Shown here: piece after piece, positions 1 through 13,700 of the stretch
Numbering within the stretch: the stretch's first letter is position 1
How the letters are laid out: each line of letters starts with the position of its first letter
Assembly (NCBI GenBank): GCA_026874595.1
Contig: CM049322.1
Location: 43,092,840-43,156,839, forward strand
DNA: 64,000 bases
Source of the DNA: Sipunculus nudus
Taxonomy: Eukaryota; Annelida; Sipuncula; Golfingiida; Sipunculidae
Reading direction: 5' to 3'
Translations under genes and position numbers: made by a program
Notes under the pieces: generated by a model
Told to the model about the DNA's origin: nothing
The model's database searches: none
What the model saw: the letters and a program-made list of their open reading frames with translations, nothing else

Positions 1-179
1 CCTTCCATATGTCAGTGGTTGCTTTGTAGGGGTTAGGGGTAGCGGTCTTGGTTTTAGATATTTAGATCTAGATAGGGATATAGGTATACATATTCTTATG
101 CCAAGAGATATTGATTGGAAAAAACGGGGCAGATTTAGAGATGACCATGAGATTAATATATAAGCATTCGCTTTTTCAG

Positions 180-386
180 GTACTCATATCATCTCTGACA
201 AGCCTATTGCCGTGTTCTCCGGTAACCTATTTACGATCTTTTTTTTTATTCAGAAGCGGTGATCACCTTGTGGAGCAGCTTCCTCCGGTGGATAATTGGG
301 GCAAGACGTTTGCAACTGTCCCAATACCAGGAAGGATGCCAACTACTGGGGATTACTTCATAATCGTTGCCAGTAATATAACAAGG
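180..386 (+). CDS. Gene A exon 1: IgGFc-binding domain, DHLVEQLPP segment (frameshifted)
   Basis: The acceptor is a T-rich tract ending CAG at 177-179 and the donor is GGTACAT at 387. The exon enters in phase 1 and leaves in phase 0. It reads GTHIISDKPIAVFSGN, then after the T9 run at 239-247 switches by one base to RSGDHLVEQLPPVDNWGK and DYFIIVASNITR. Both halves are unmistakable for the family. The length of 207 nt is one base too long for the phases on either side, and removing one T restores the frame. Confidence 0.72.
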
Positions 387-2979
387 GTACATCTATTTTA
401 ACGAGGGTGGGGGTCAGGGGCGGCAAAGGGTTTCGTCTTTTTCTATCCTATCTTATTTTAATGAGTGTTTCTCTAGTACATTTTGAAACTCCTCACACTT
501 CCCGGAGCGTGTTTGCCATCTAGATTGATATGTTCATTAGAAATCTTAGCTAAGAAATCCATGTTCGTAGACATCAACTTTCATTATAACGATTCACTTA
601 ATTATGCAATTATCAGTATTTAGGGCATGCATTGCATGACATATTCATTTTATAAACACTGTTTTTATCATTTATTATAATTATCAATCAAATTATTAGT
701 ATTATTTAATTCTATAAAAGAATACGTTCTATTGATAATTTTAGACAAAAATACATATTTTTTATGTTTAGATTAGCATAACCAATAGTTCGGGTACAAA
801 TACGATGTCACTTGAAAAAGGGAGACACTACATGTACGGACAAAGATCTGACGAATATGTGTATGTAGAGTCCGAAGAACCTATAATGTTGGTGCAGATC
901 TCAAAAAGTCAAAGAAATGTTTCACATCAAGTGAGTCTGGTCTTTCTTGTAGAAAACTTTTAACCCATGTCAACACTGATAAATTTAAACGTGATATTTT
1001 ATCAAAACAACACCATATATTATAGTGGAAAGCATTCAACAATACTTCAGTAATAATGCATTAATATGTATTTTAGTTTGAAATGGATGACTTCGAAATA
1101 TAAAATAAAATAATTGAAAAATAATTAAAATATAAGTTAGATAAGTTAATACAAGGTTAATTGTATGCAAGTGATATGTTAATTGTATTAAGACAAACAA
1201 AGCTCAAGCAGGGGTCCGCAGCTTCAACACTTGGTTTGTTGCCTAAGGGTTCATTGTCTATGGTTAGGGGCGAAATCTCAGCCGATTGGGAAAGATATCA
1301 AAAACTGTCGTCATATTTGCTGGAACAATTTCACATTAGAAAATCTTTATAAAACTTAAGAAACAATACTATACAAAACTTGGTGGTGAAGTACAGAGGA
1401 TTGAATCACATCCTATATCAAAGCAGTGTCCGATTAATCTAATGCCATTTACCCTCATTCAGGTCATGTCAGTGTACGATTAATCAAATGTAATTCATCC
1501 TACCTAAGATCATGGCAGAGTTAAAATTTACAAATTTACATTACATCGGATCATAGCAAAATCCGATAAATTATTTTAATTGCAATTGTTATGCTTTCTT
1601 CCAAGTGTGAATTAGAAGACTTTGAAACCTGTAAAATAAACAAAATAATGAGATTGGATGAATCCGCAAATTAAGTTTTACTTTAAAGTAAAATACTTTA
1701 ATTTGTTATTAAAAACGTAAATTTTCCATATTTCTTGTGTGATACGAAACATAAAAATATATATATGACAATATAACATATCATGTTAACATTTCCTGGA
1801 ATAAGAGAATTTATCAATGTAACATCATATGCATCAACCTCCTGATAGAAATCTCTCCCTTTTTTCAACACGCACGAAGAACAATTTCGAGTCATTGTGG
1901 TAACTTTAATATATGATTTATTTTATTGATTACAAAAGGTTGATTTTAACCATAATACCCTTTTATTGGTATCTTTATTCTCTTTGCTATTATTATTATT
2001 TTATTATCACCATTACCGTTACCATCATACATTTTATTATATTTTAATTTACTCATATCAATATTTTGCTTTAACCTGTCAAGACGGATCCAGCAATGAT
2101 TCTGATAGCACCGATTGATCAATATAAATCGTACTACATTTTCGCCCCGCCAACTAGGAACCCACCCTACAAGAATTTTCTTTCAATCATCATTGAAAAA
2201 TCCAAAATTGGCACTTTGACTTTCGATGGAAATATCCTGTCAACTATCAGAGAATCAACCGGTGACTGGCATGATTTCCCAGGAGACAATAATTTAGCAG
2301 GGATCAGTACGTATGCTTTGTTTCTCCAGTTTAATCAGAACGAATTTTTATATTCAATTTATAGTTAACGTATGATTCATTGATTTATTATTAATCAGCA
2401 TAACTGATAATAATGTCCAGTATGCTTATAATTTTAAAGAAATACAAACTAAGTTTTGTTTTATATAATCATCCGCACATTATAGTTAATTAGTACATCA
2501 TCGGTTGTATTAGGTATTTCTAAAACGGGGTCCGCAGCTTCAACACTTGGTTTGTTGCCTAAGGGTTCATTGTCTATGGTTAGGGGCGAAATCTCAGCCG
2601 ATTGGGAAAGATATCAAAAGCCGGTCCAACGAATATGGATTCAACAGGCGAAATGGGAAAGCCATGCCCCACTTGAATTTTACACTTTCAACCTGTGTCT
2701 TGCATGGTTCCCTTTAACGTATTACCCAGGAATTGGGACGATTACATAAGGAGGGCAGATGCCACCAGATCCTTATAATTGCAGGATATAAACTGTTACG
2801 AAGCGTTTCCTAATTCCAAAAGCTGATAATTAATGCAAAAGTACATAACTAGCTAAGTTTACATAAAAGATGCGATGAAGTATAAATGATCTTCAAGTCT
2901 TTGGACACAAACAAATTCGCAAATGTTGTGTGTTTTAACGAAGAGTCTTAAACATAAATATGAATAAATACATATATAA

Positions 2980-3023
<44 letters not shown>

Positions 3024-4848
3024 TGATACTTTTTTAAAACCTACTGCAATATTCCCCAGAGCCAATTGGAGCAAATCAGAGTTCTCACTGATCCATGTGA
3101 CCTTACTCGTGAATTTTATTATTGCTCTGTGGCCTACAGGTTTCATGCTCCCGGATAACGATAGCCACGTCCTTCAGAGTTCAGACGGCACGAAATTTTT
3201 CACTACTATGTATGGTTCGGCTCATATGGAGTCTTATGGTATGCCGGGAGGGTTCTCAACAAATGTTATAAACGAAAGGGTGAGTAAATTTCTACGCTTT
3301 ACCCATTCAACAGTGTTAGGGCTACTTTCGCTCCTTACGCACAGAGGTTATACACTGCAGTTATCTAGATCTCTTTTCTGGTAGCCGCTGTTCTGTAAAG
3401 CAAACGTCTGTTTGTAGACACAGGGGTCCCGCAAAGCAAAGAATTGTTACAGATAACACCGTTTCTGACACAGGGCAAAAATCTCATCAATGGCTGTCTT
3501 ATGTTTGAAATTTGGAGTTGAATGTACAATACCTGCCCTCATTAGTCTAAGGTTATTATCGAAGGGGTGAGTAAATTTCTACGCTTTACACATACACAAG
3601 TTTTAGGGCTACTTTCGCTCCTTACGCACAGAGGTTATACACTGCAGTTGTCTAGATCTCTTTTCTGGAAGCCGCTGTTCTGTAAACAAACTTCTGTTTG
3701 TAGACACAGGGGTCGGGCGAAGCAAAGAATTGTTACAGATAACATCGTTTCTGACACAGGGAAAATTCTCATCAATGACCGTCTTATGTTTAAAATTTGG
3801 AGTTAATTGCACAATACCTGGCCTCATTAGTCTAATTAGATTTGTCAAATACATTACATTTTAAAAAGCTTTCAATATTCTTTCAAATGAAAGTCAGTTG
3901 TATTGATACAGAATTCCGACAAACTATTTGGTATTCATTTTTGAAACATCCTCTGTCTCATAATGCTAATTTTATGTTGGGAAGATACCACAAATAGAGA
4001 CCAATTCGAAATACAAATGGTCTGCTTCCCAAAGCAAACAGAAAAGTATACATTACAATTTACACGAAAAACAAATGATCCAAATATACATGATATAATA
4101 TACAGTGGTAGTTATTTAATGAAATAATATGTGTTTAATTTTAAACGATCGTTTCATTTTGACTTAATTCAAAGATTCCCTGCATATTTACATGTTACTC
4201 TATTTATGTTTCATGCCACTTAATTCATCCCTTTGAAATGTCTTTGTACTTATGATATATGGTGAGAAGAGAATTTTAGAGCTAAATATAAGCAGATAAT
4301 ATTTTTGTTAACAGTACTTTTAAGCTGTTTTACTGTCCGTGACACATATGTATTACCAACTCTACCATATAAAGGCAGTAAACACATATATTGCCCTACC
4401 CTTACAGAACTGTGTCATCCGGCCAAATGCAAATGGACACAGAAATGATGGACGAGATAACGACTGTGACGGAAAAACGGATGAGGACAGCTGTGTGGGT
4501 GCGGGTGTAGGCAGAGGTAAGTGTTTATAAATACATTTGCATTGGTACAATAAAGGGTAGCCTAATGGAATCCAAATACTAGGACTTCAGACTTCGAACA
4601 CACCTTAGAACAAATGACACAAAGCCAAGTGTCTTGAGTTCATTACTCAGCGAGCGGTTGTGAACTTTTTTCACGGTCGGTTCCCACAAAGGATGCGCGC
4701 TCTGAGGAACAAGCGAAGAAGACTGTGCCAAACTGCCGTAGGTTACTCACAAAGGAGTGGGTCTTGGGGTTGGGGAGGGGGATTCCCTTGGTGTTATGAT
4801 CCAGCAACGGGGATGATTACACAATTGTTAGGCAATTATAAGTATGAC

Positions 4849-4892
<44 letters not shown>

Positions 4893-5289
4893 TATTTATT
4901 CACCATTGATGATAAATGGGAAACTTATTAAGTATATGAATGATTTAATTAACAAAATATTGACGTTTAAAGTTTCTTTAATTTATGACAAAAATGTTTG
5001 AATTTTACAATAATTTACCTTGTTCCCATATTTGCCTCTACAATTTGACATTAGAAAATCTTCTAATACAGAAAAAGAGCAGCGGGTGGTTAATGTAAAA
5101 ATAAAAACACAAACGAGACACTGACACAGGTTTAATTTATAAGGAAACTATGATGTCACCATCTGATGTTGCCGCCGGGCGATGTCAAAGCATGGCTCTT
5201 GTTCTCGAGGCTAATCTCTTTTACGCCAAATGTTACCTTCACTGTAACAAATTATCATTTACCTTACCGGGCTTACATTTTCATGCTTA

Positions 5290-5345
<56 letters not shown>

Positions 5346-5464
5346 TATAGCCGTCTTAGTCTAGTTAAAACGATGGTTAAGATTAAAAAGTGACGCCTTT
5401 TTTGTGTTAATAAACTAGTTGGTCTATCTAATAAGCGTCACTGTTTATCTTAACCTTTAAATAC

Positions 5465-5513
<49 letters not shown>

Positions 5514-7359
5514 ATGTTTTATTCTGAATGCAATTGTTTTTCTTTTTTTATAATAGATGATGATGGAGATGGCCTGGTTGATGAAGACTGCACCGACGAA
5601 TGTTAGTTTTCTTTTAATAATTAAAATATATATTTAATATGATAATCATGTAACAAACATATTTTTATACACAATACATTGATATACTGCGGCGTGCTAT
5701 GTGAAGGAAATAAGATCACGTAAATGCATCCTTTAAATACTAGCGGCGCAAATGTCAAATGGATTTTAAACCCTTCCCATCACTAACTATCGAAGGTTGC
5801 TAGCATTCACTGTCGGGGTCGAATGTATGGAGAATGAATGAAACTTAATCATATGCTATATATATAAAAAAAATTCAACCGTCTTATGTCAGAACCTCTT
5901 GCTTTGATCTTAATTCACCTGACAACATCCGCAATCCTTGCTAATTTCCCAATAGTCAACGGTAGCAAATTCTTATGAGAAAGCTATATTGAAATATCAA
6001 AACTTTCCTTACTTTTAAAGCAAGTCTTACACTAGTTGTGGGTTTTTTTTTATTCCAAATCGAAAAATTAAATTTTCAACCCTCAAAAAAATGTTTTTTT
6101 ACCGTGGCAATGAAATTGTTCACCAAACTAGTGATATATATTAGCCGCGATTGACAAAAACTGCTAGGGTGGTTTATATTTACAAAATAGAGACTATTTG
6201 CTATTTTCAAATGATGAAAGTAAAAGAATTCTTTCATATTATAGAAGTGGGGTTCATGTCTATGGCCGTATCATGCATCTGGTTCATTTTACAAAACCAG
6301 CAATGCTGGTTCAAAGGACCAGCACCCAGCAGACGACCCTTATGTGCAGGGCGCATGCTCAAGGAAAAGCCATATTTTGCCTTCTTTTGTTGTCGATGTA
6401 AAACTACATAATTCTTATAAGATCACCCTTGCTGATCCAAACTATTGCACACATTAAAATATCTGTTTCTTTTTTGTTCTCCTTTATGCATCCACCTTTC
6501 GTTTTCAGACAATATTTATCAAATTTCCTCCCATGTCTTTGTCCTTAGCATTGCAATCCTTGACGAATATATTTATGTTGGATTTGATAACCTTTGTTGA
6601 CCTGTGTATGTGATCACCTGCGTGAAAGAATATACAACACATAAAAGTGACCGACGAATATGCTTTTTTCATAAAATGGGTATCTCGTTATATGTTTAGT
6701 CCCTTTACACAGTACCAGTTTACATAAGTTATCGTTATTTTGTTTAACACTTTTGTCAAGTTCCAGCACTTTAAAAGCTTTACTGATGTTTCCCAACTTC
6801 TCTAGAACTGAACTAAACATAGTTATCAAACCTTCACACTGCAAATTTATCATCATGTTTTTTTTAATGACAGGAGAATAACACTCCATTTGTTTTTCTA
6901 ATAGGTTCCTCATTTTGTCATAAACTTTAAAATTAAATCACAAAGGAGTTCCAGTTGTGATTAAAACCGTCCTCCTTTTTCGGGCAAACTAATGTGCAAA
7001 AAATTTCATAGATGAGCAATGGTTATTTGGCACAAGTTTATCATACTTATGTATGTATTGTTTTATTACATGTTGAATCAAGGGATGGTAATTTTAAAAA
7101 AATGACTCTACCTGTTTTTAACATATACTGATATAAGTATGTTTTTATTCTTAAGTTTTTAACATTATTTATATGCAATTTATGTTAAATATAATTGTCA
7201 GTTATATGACAATGCCCGCGCTTTCTTTGAAACTGTTACATATTCCATATAGTTTTAGTTCACATTATCAATTAAAATATATTTCTTCAACTTATCATTT
7301 TAGGGGAACCAAATTGGAAAATCGATCGTGAGTAATATTGAGATAATTTGAAAGCTCAA

Positions 7360-7411
<52 letters not shown>

Positions 7412-8094
7412 GCAGGATTACTCTGAATAATCAAGCTTACCTATGTGCTGGCATATTGTTATTCCGGCAACAGGCAAATCAGTAGCAACAGGGAAAGTTT
7501 AAGAAACATGAGTAATAAAGCATTTCAAGCATACTTACCTGACATATGTGACTTACATATAACAACACGAAATAAAATCAGGACAACCTAATCAATGTTC
7601 AAAAAAATATCATTCCGCCATTTGCATGAATGTTCTTGACACCAAAAGAGTGTGCAAGAGAGCCTGTGGTCAACAGCCACTGGTCTCCATCTACAGTGAT
7701 TCTCGCCCTGAGCTAGTGCACACGTTGAACTATTACATTAAACAAACTGTTATAATCAGGTTGCTTAAGGAAAATTATGAGATGTTTTTTCCAGCATCAA
7801 CAGAATCACAGATACAACATATACATTGCAAATACTGATTTAAACATGTCTCACTCAATAGATTAGACTCATTAGAATAGATCAAGTGTTTTGTTTTCAA
7901 TTTTATGGTTTACATGCTATTACCTTTTTTCCCCAATACGCATATTAACTATATCAAGAAAGAAAGATACAGCGAGAATATATACATGTATATAATTATA
8001 TCGGTTCATCCCTTTGTGTTTTCATGTTATTTATGTTAAATCTCTCTAAACAATGAACCTAATTAACTATTCATTCCTTCTCTCTGTCTCTCTG

Positions 8095-8158
<64 letters not shown>

Positions 8159-9261
8159 TTTCAGAAGTGATAACTTATGTTTACTCTGAAATCCAAGAAA
8201 ATCTCAAGAACTTATAACAATATTTGATCAAACACATAATATTATTTTTTCTAGCCAATTCATCAATCTGGTGTTTATTTATCTTATATTCATAAATCAA
8301 GGTATAAACATTAGGCTTAATCCTCCTTAAAAAGTGTGACAAATTGTAGGTAGAGTACATTCAGGTAGCCACCTTGGGTGGATCAAATGTTAACTAAAAG
8401 AAAGCTCAGTCATCTCGACATAAATACTCGTAGGTTGAGTTGTATGCTCCATTACGTGTACACATTTACGTGTAAAAGGGGGAACCTTTACAATAATCTT
8501 ATTCAAATTATTAAAATAAGGTCTGCTTAAAGTAAGCTGTCGTGCACAACGGCTCAACTAAAATACGTGCATTTCCCTGAATGATACCAGACTTTTGCAA
8601 TCAATTTCACATGAAATACTTTTTGTTTTGCTAATATCATAGCTGATATTGGTAACATGGCATGTTTCATCTCTGACCAAAATGTGCAATATTATGAATT
8701 TAGGGCATGAATACGATACTAACGATAGAGTGCAAATGTTGTTCCCCCTTTAAAAAGGTAGTAAAGAGGAATAATGGCCATATAAATGTTTTCAAAAGCG
8801 GTCTTTTCAATTTTTGTTCACATTTATTCTACAAAAAAATTTATACATTTAGAATTTTTATTTACTGCACATATAGTAATATGTTGGGTCCGTAATTTTA
8901 AAGGGTACAAGAACGCGATTTAATTATTTGTGTGTCTGTGGCGGAGCTTCCTTAATTCAGCTTTGCATGAGTCGCAGGAGACACTCCATTAAATGGTCAT
9001 AGTCCTGCAAAAAGTGCTCTTAAGAGAGGTTACAGTAAAACATATTGTTTGTATATAATCATGTACTCGGAGAAGATGGCAAAATGGAACATTATGATAT
9101 ATTTAAAGGATAAAAGCTTAAGATAAACAAACTACAATAAAGTTTTTATTTGGGAAAATTGAAATTCAGAAGCACATAGCTTTGACATTTACGAAGCTTA
9201 ACTGAAGGGAATAGATTATTTTTTTTTATATACCAGACAAATACTGCCTCTGCACAATAAG

Positions 9262-9312
<51 letters not shown>

Positions 9313-10659
9313 TCATATTTGTAGGTTTATATTGTAGACCATTTAACTGATACCTTGTTTTGGGTTAATATACTATTTACATTGTTAATTAATGTTTCTT
9401 TTAAGAGAGAGCTATCACATTGAATATTTTAGCCAACATTAATATATTGCTGACCGTGTGACGTGGCATGTTTACATTGTTATGCAAGCTAGTTATGCTG
9501 TTAGTGACATTTGGTGGGACCTGCAGGAAGCACGGGATCAGATAAAATTGTTGATCACTTTGAAAGATTTGTCTTTTAACACAGGTGAAATGTGAAATGT
9601 GGATTCAAGTTACCATCTGATAGTATACTATAATAGACAAAGATGTCATAAAGATAGGAATATTGCTATAAAACCCAGAGAAGAAATAAAAGTTAAGATT
9701 GAAACATATAGAAAATTACAACCTTGAATGGGCAGACAAAGCTATGCCCAACGGAACACCGATAATGCAAAGATTTACGACTGTAAGCACTTGTAATTCC
9801 AGCTTTCCCACGCTCTCGGAGTCCTGGAGATTATGAAATAATGTTACATGCTCCAAACTTTATATAAAATTGAATGTCACACACTGTATATCATCCTTAC
9901 AGACTATGTTGTGCCAGAACACAAGTAAGGAAATCACCAGACCTACAGAAGCAATGATGATGATTCTTTATCTTCTTATTTTCCATTTGCTAGCAAACAG
10001 CTGGTGTATCTCATTTCAAAGTTTCGAACAAGTCCAAAATGTTTAATGAATAAGGCTACATGTGATATTAAAAAAAAATATCCTTAAGCTTTGTACGAAA
10101 TTACTGTGTTCCCATGAACACTTACGGATGTGTTTGCGTGACCTAACAGTGGTATACAACTGCGGTGCTTGAGTCATTTTACAAAGGAATCTTGGTTTCA
10201 CGCCGACCCTTTTACAGAAATTCGCTCCCCTGACAATTCCCTTGTATATACGCTGACGATTCCATGAGAACACAGTCTTGTTCATGAAAACTGTCAAATA
10301 GTTCATATAATCTTCATAAGTTTTACTTTTTGTCCCCTGAAGCATTTAATTACGCTGCATATATTTTATGGATCAGTTTGAATGGACTTTTGATTCACGG
10401 GCTCCTTGTGTCTTCGAGTAATCTGAAGAAATAACAACCGTATGGTATATATATAACTACGACTGGACGAATGTTATGCTTCCGTTTTAAGTTTCCGTCC
10501 TGTTCTTTATGTCGGTATGTTTGTAGTTGATAATCACATTCTACATTATGCACGTATGTACTTGCATCATAATCTAAAAAGTGTTATCAGTAGAACATTT
10601 ATAGACAGACATTTTATATAACTGTATTTATCGTAATTGCAATATAAATGATCATGATT

Positions 10660-10727
<68 letters not shown>

Positions 10728-13700
10728 CTCTCTTGGCTATGTTGCAGAAAGAGCATTGTAAGTCATATAATTTTAAAATCATACTGAAATATTTCATAAA
10801 TATATGTGTATCTGTTAGAAAAAAGTACTGTTCTACTGTCCTTTTTTTATTTGTTATGAAATATTTGTTAAAATATTGTTCATTTTGTGTAGTTATTGAT
10901 TAAATAATTTATTAAAATGTTCTGAAAAATATCAACAAACATACACATGAAAATGAGAATGTCACGTTATATATTGAAATGCCTTATTTTTTATATTTTC
11001 CAAATAACATAATAACGTACATTAAGGACAAATACAGTAACGCTTGTATAATTTAATCATCTCGATTGATATCATATTTAGTTTGACATGTGTGTCATTC
11101 GACATTGTATATTATATGATTGATTCCAGAGGAGTGTCTTGAAATAAGTACAAGCCTTTGTGAAAAGATGTCAGATCACCTACGTCGAGCGGTGAGTAAA
11201 AGTCTTTTTTAAAATTTAGCCTTCCCCAATTTAACGTATTGATATGAACAAATAACTGTTGACGATCTGTATTCATTCTGTTTAATCATTTTCATGTTTT
11301 AATCACATATTCATTAGGCAGGGAGATTTTCTTCATGATTGAATTATATGTTAACATTTGCTTTACTTTGCTGGCCTATAAGCTGAAGCATGCCACCATG
11401 TGACAGGCAACACGTTGGTTCATCAAATCGTAATAAGATATTTCTTTAAATGAGTACTGAATCGAAAGCACTTTAAGAATAAATGATAGGATTAACTAAG
11501 AATGCGTATAATGAAAGGTAGGTATAACTACCAGTTTTCCCAGCTCTAAACATTCTGTACTCTAAAATGGCCAATATAACGCGTCCATTGAATGTTCAGG
11601 ATCCATACCAGAGAGGTCAGCCACACAGTAAGGGCTAGACTCAACAAGTCTGGATTCGACATGCACAGAAGGGGTGGACACAACGTGGAAAGCATGGGTT
11701 GACTCAATAGTTACACCTGGGCTGCACAATTTTATTATCGGGTTAGAGGGGACGTGACAGCATCGCTTGACAAGTTTTACCCTAGAGGGTTGGACTGGAC
11801 AGTTAAAGTAGGGCTGTACTAAAGATGACATACACAGTTGGGCGGGAAACGATAGATGGAAAAGGGCTAGGCGCGAGATTTAGCATTTAGCGCAGAGATG
11901 TACTCGACAGGCACCGAAGTGCCGGACTCGACAGGTACTACAAGGATTGATACGATTTACACAAGAGGGGTAGACTGGACAGTTACAGGAGGGCTGGACT
12001 ATACATGACCGGTGCAATAGGGCTGCATTCAATAGACGAGTAAAGCTGGACTCGACAAGCAAAGCATGGCTGGAATTAAAGTGCACAGTGGGATTGGGTT
12101 CGCTATCAAAGCATGGATGAACCTGTAAAATACGTACACGAAGTGGAGGAATTGGCCGGATAGCCACCACAATTCTGGATATATCACATACCACACTGTT
12201 TATATCGAGAGAGAGAGAGAGGGCAGGGCTATAAACGACGGGTAAAGCAGAACTGAATATGACAGAAATGGCATGGACGGCCGTTAAGACCACAAAAAAA
12301 GTAGGTAGCACTGGACATTAGCATATGTCTGGCAGAGAACTGGCACAGAACGAACCACAATACTTCTCTAACATGATGGAATTCGAAGTACTACTACACC
12401 AGGAAAGGTTGCAATAAACTTGAAAAGCAGAGCAGCACAGTTGCAGGTTATTGAACACTGGACTTCAACAGAATTTGGATAGAGGTGTTCCTTAACAGAG
12501 TATACTCGGCCTGCCTGGAGTTTCATATCTATTGCGTTGTAAAAATAACTTATTCATGGATTTTATTAAGTTGCCTACAGTTCATATACACTTATTCTAT
12601 GTCACCAGATTAAATACATTAGCTTTGTTTAAATGGTCCATACAAAACAACAAACAAACCACATGGTATACTTTATTGTTTTTTCTTATAAAATAACGAT
12701 GAGGCAAAATTATTTTAGAATACCGCAGTTTCAAAAATGTAAGTATGACTGAAAGCAAATTTAATCCTTCACTTATTCTGTCCTGGCGAGAAGTATAAAT
12801 AGTGCGATGGTTTTGAACGATTATACCCACATTAACATGTATGAGCAGATCTACTACGACCATGTTTCATGCAAAACTCTACCATTCAAGGATAAGAAAA
12901 AGTAGGAATCAAATGACTGAACAAGACCCTCGTGGAGTGGGAAGTGCCGACTCAGTTGCAAAACTCAGATCTAAGCGGCATTTGAGAAAACAGCGACGCA
13001 ACCACAAACCTCCACCAGGAAAACGATCAAACTGTCCAACTATATCTCTTTAGCTGAACTTAACTATTGATATTAAGACGAAGGCTGAGTTTACCACCGG
13101 TAAACCGCAAACTTATATTTACATGTGGGCAGGGATTAACATAGAGACAACAGGACAGCAACTTGGACAAGGCAAATCCCCAATCAAGGGACAAACTAAA
13201 TACATACAGAAGAAAGAAACCTTACGGAATCAGAATTCAGGACACAAAGTCTTAGCGCACAACAGCCATCTAAACAAGACCCACATGAAACGCGTAGACA
13301 ACAAACAAACTGAAAAGCTTCACAAAGTAGGCACTGGGAACGAACTACTCCTGATCATCTTAAACCGAGGATGCCGCTTATCGTCTCCCCGGAAGCACAG
13401 ACATTGAATGACAACACAGTAAAATGGCGATAGCTCCCAGGTTTTACCTATACTAAACTTTCACTATTATGCGGCCATGATTACCTTAAACACTATAAAT
13501 TCCGGGTTAGTGTATAGGGTACACCAATTACTAAGATATTGACGGTGAAATTATATACTCCTATGTACGAATATTCATTTGTTGAAACCTACAGACATTT
13601 TTGACTGATTATTGATCATACGTGGTGAGCGCTTCAGACTAAAAATTATTGTTAATATAAAGACATCGGATAAAAGAGAGGATTTTTTTTCTTTTATAAA

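Larger units (their letters stand above)
7328..11129 (+). other. Gene A intron 7
   Basis: Apart from four microsatellites (7362, 8078, 9267, 10662) I see no gene or element in 3.8 kb. Confidence 0.5.

Noticed and set aside
208-241. 32-bp GT...AG intron to explain the exon 1 frameshift
   Set aside because: Too short to splice, and its removal still leaves the wrong frame.
1161-1352. Open frame through the 93-bp repeat as a gene A exon
   Set aside because: Exons 2 and 3 join in phase without it, and copy 2 lacks an acceptor at its edge.
11880-12311. 143-codon minus-strand open frame
   Set aside because: It covers a degenerate minisatellite; the openness follows from the repeat unit.
12841-13407. 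Two basic open frames as small genes
   Set aside because: No start context, splice sites or family resemblance; composition is typical of random A-rich intron.
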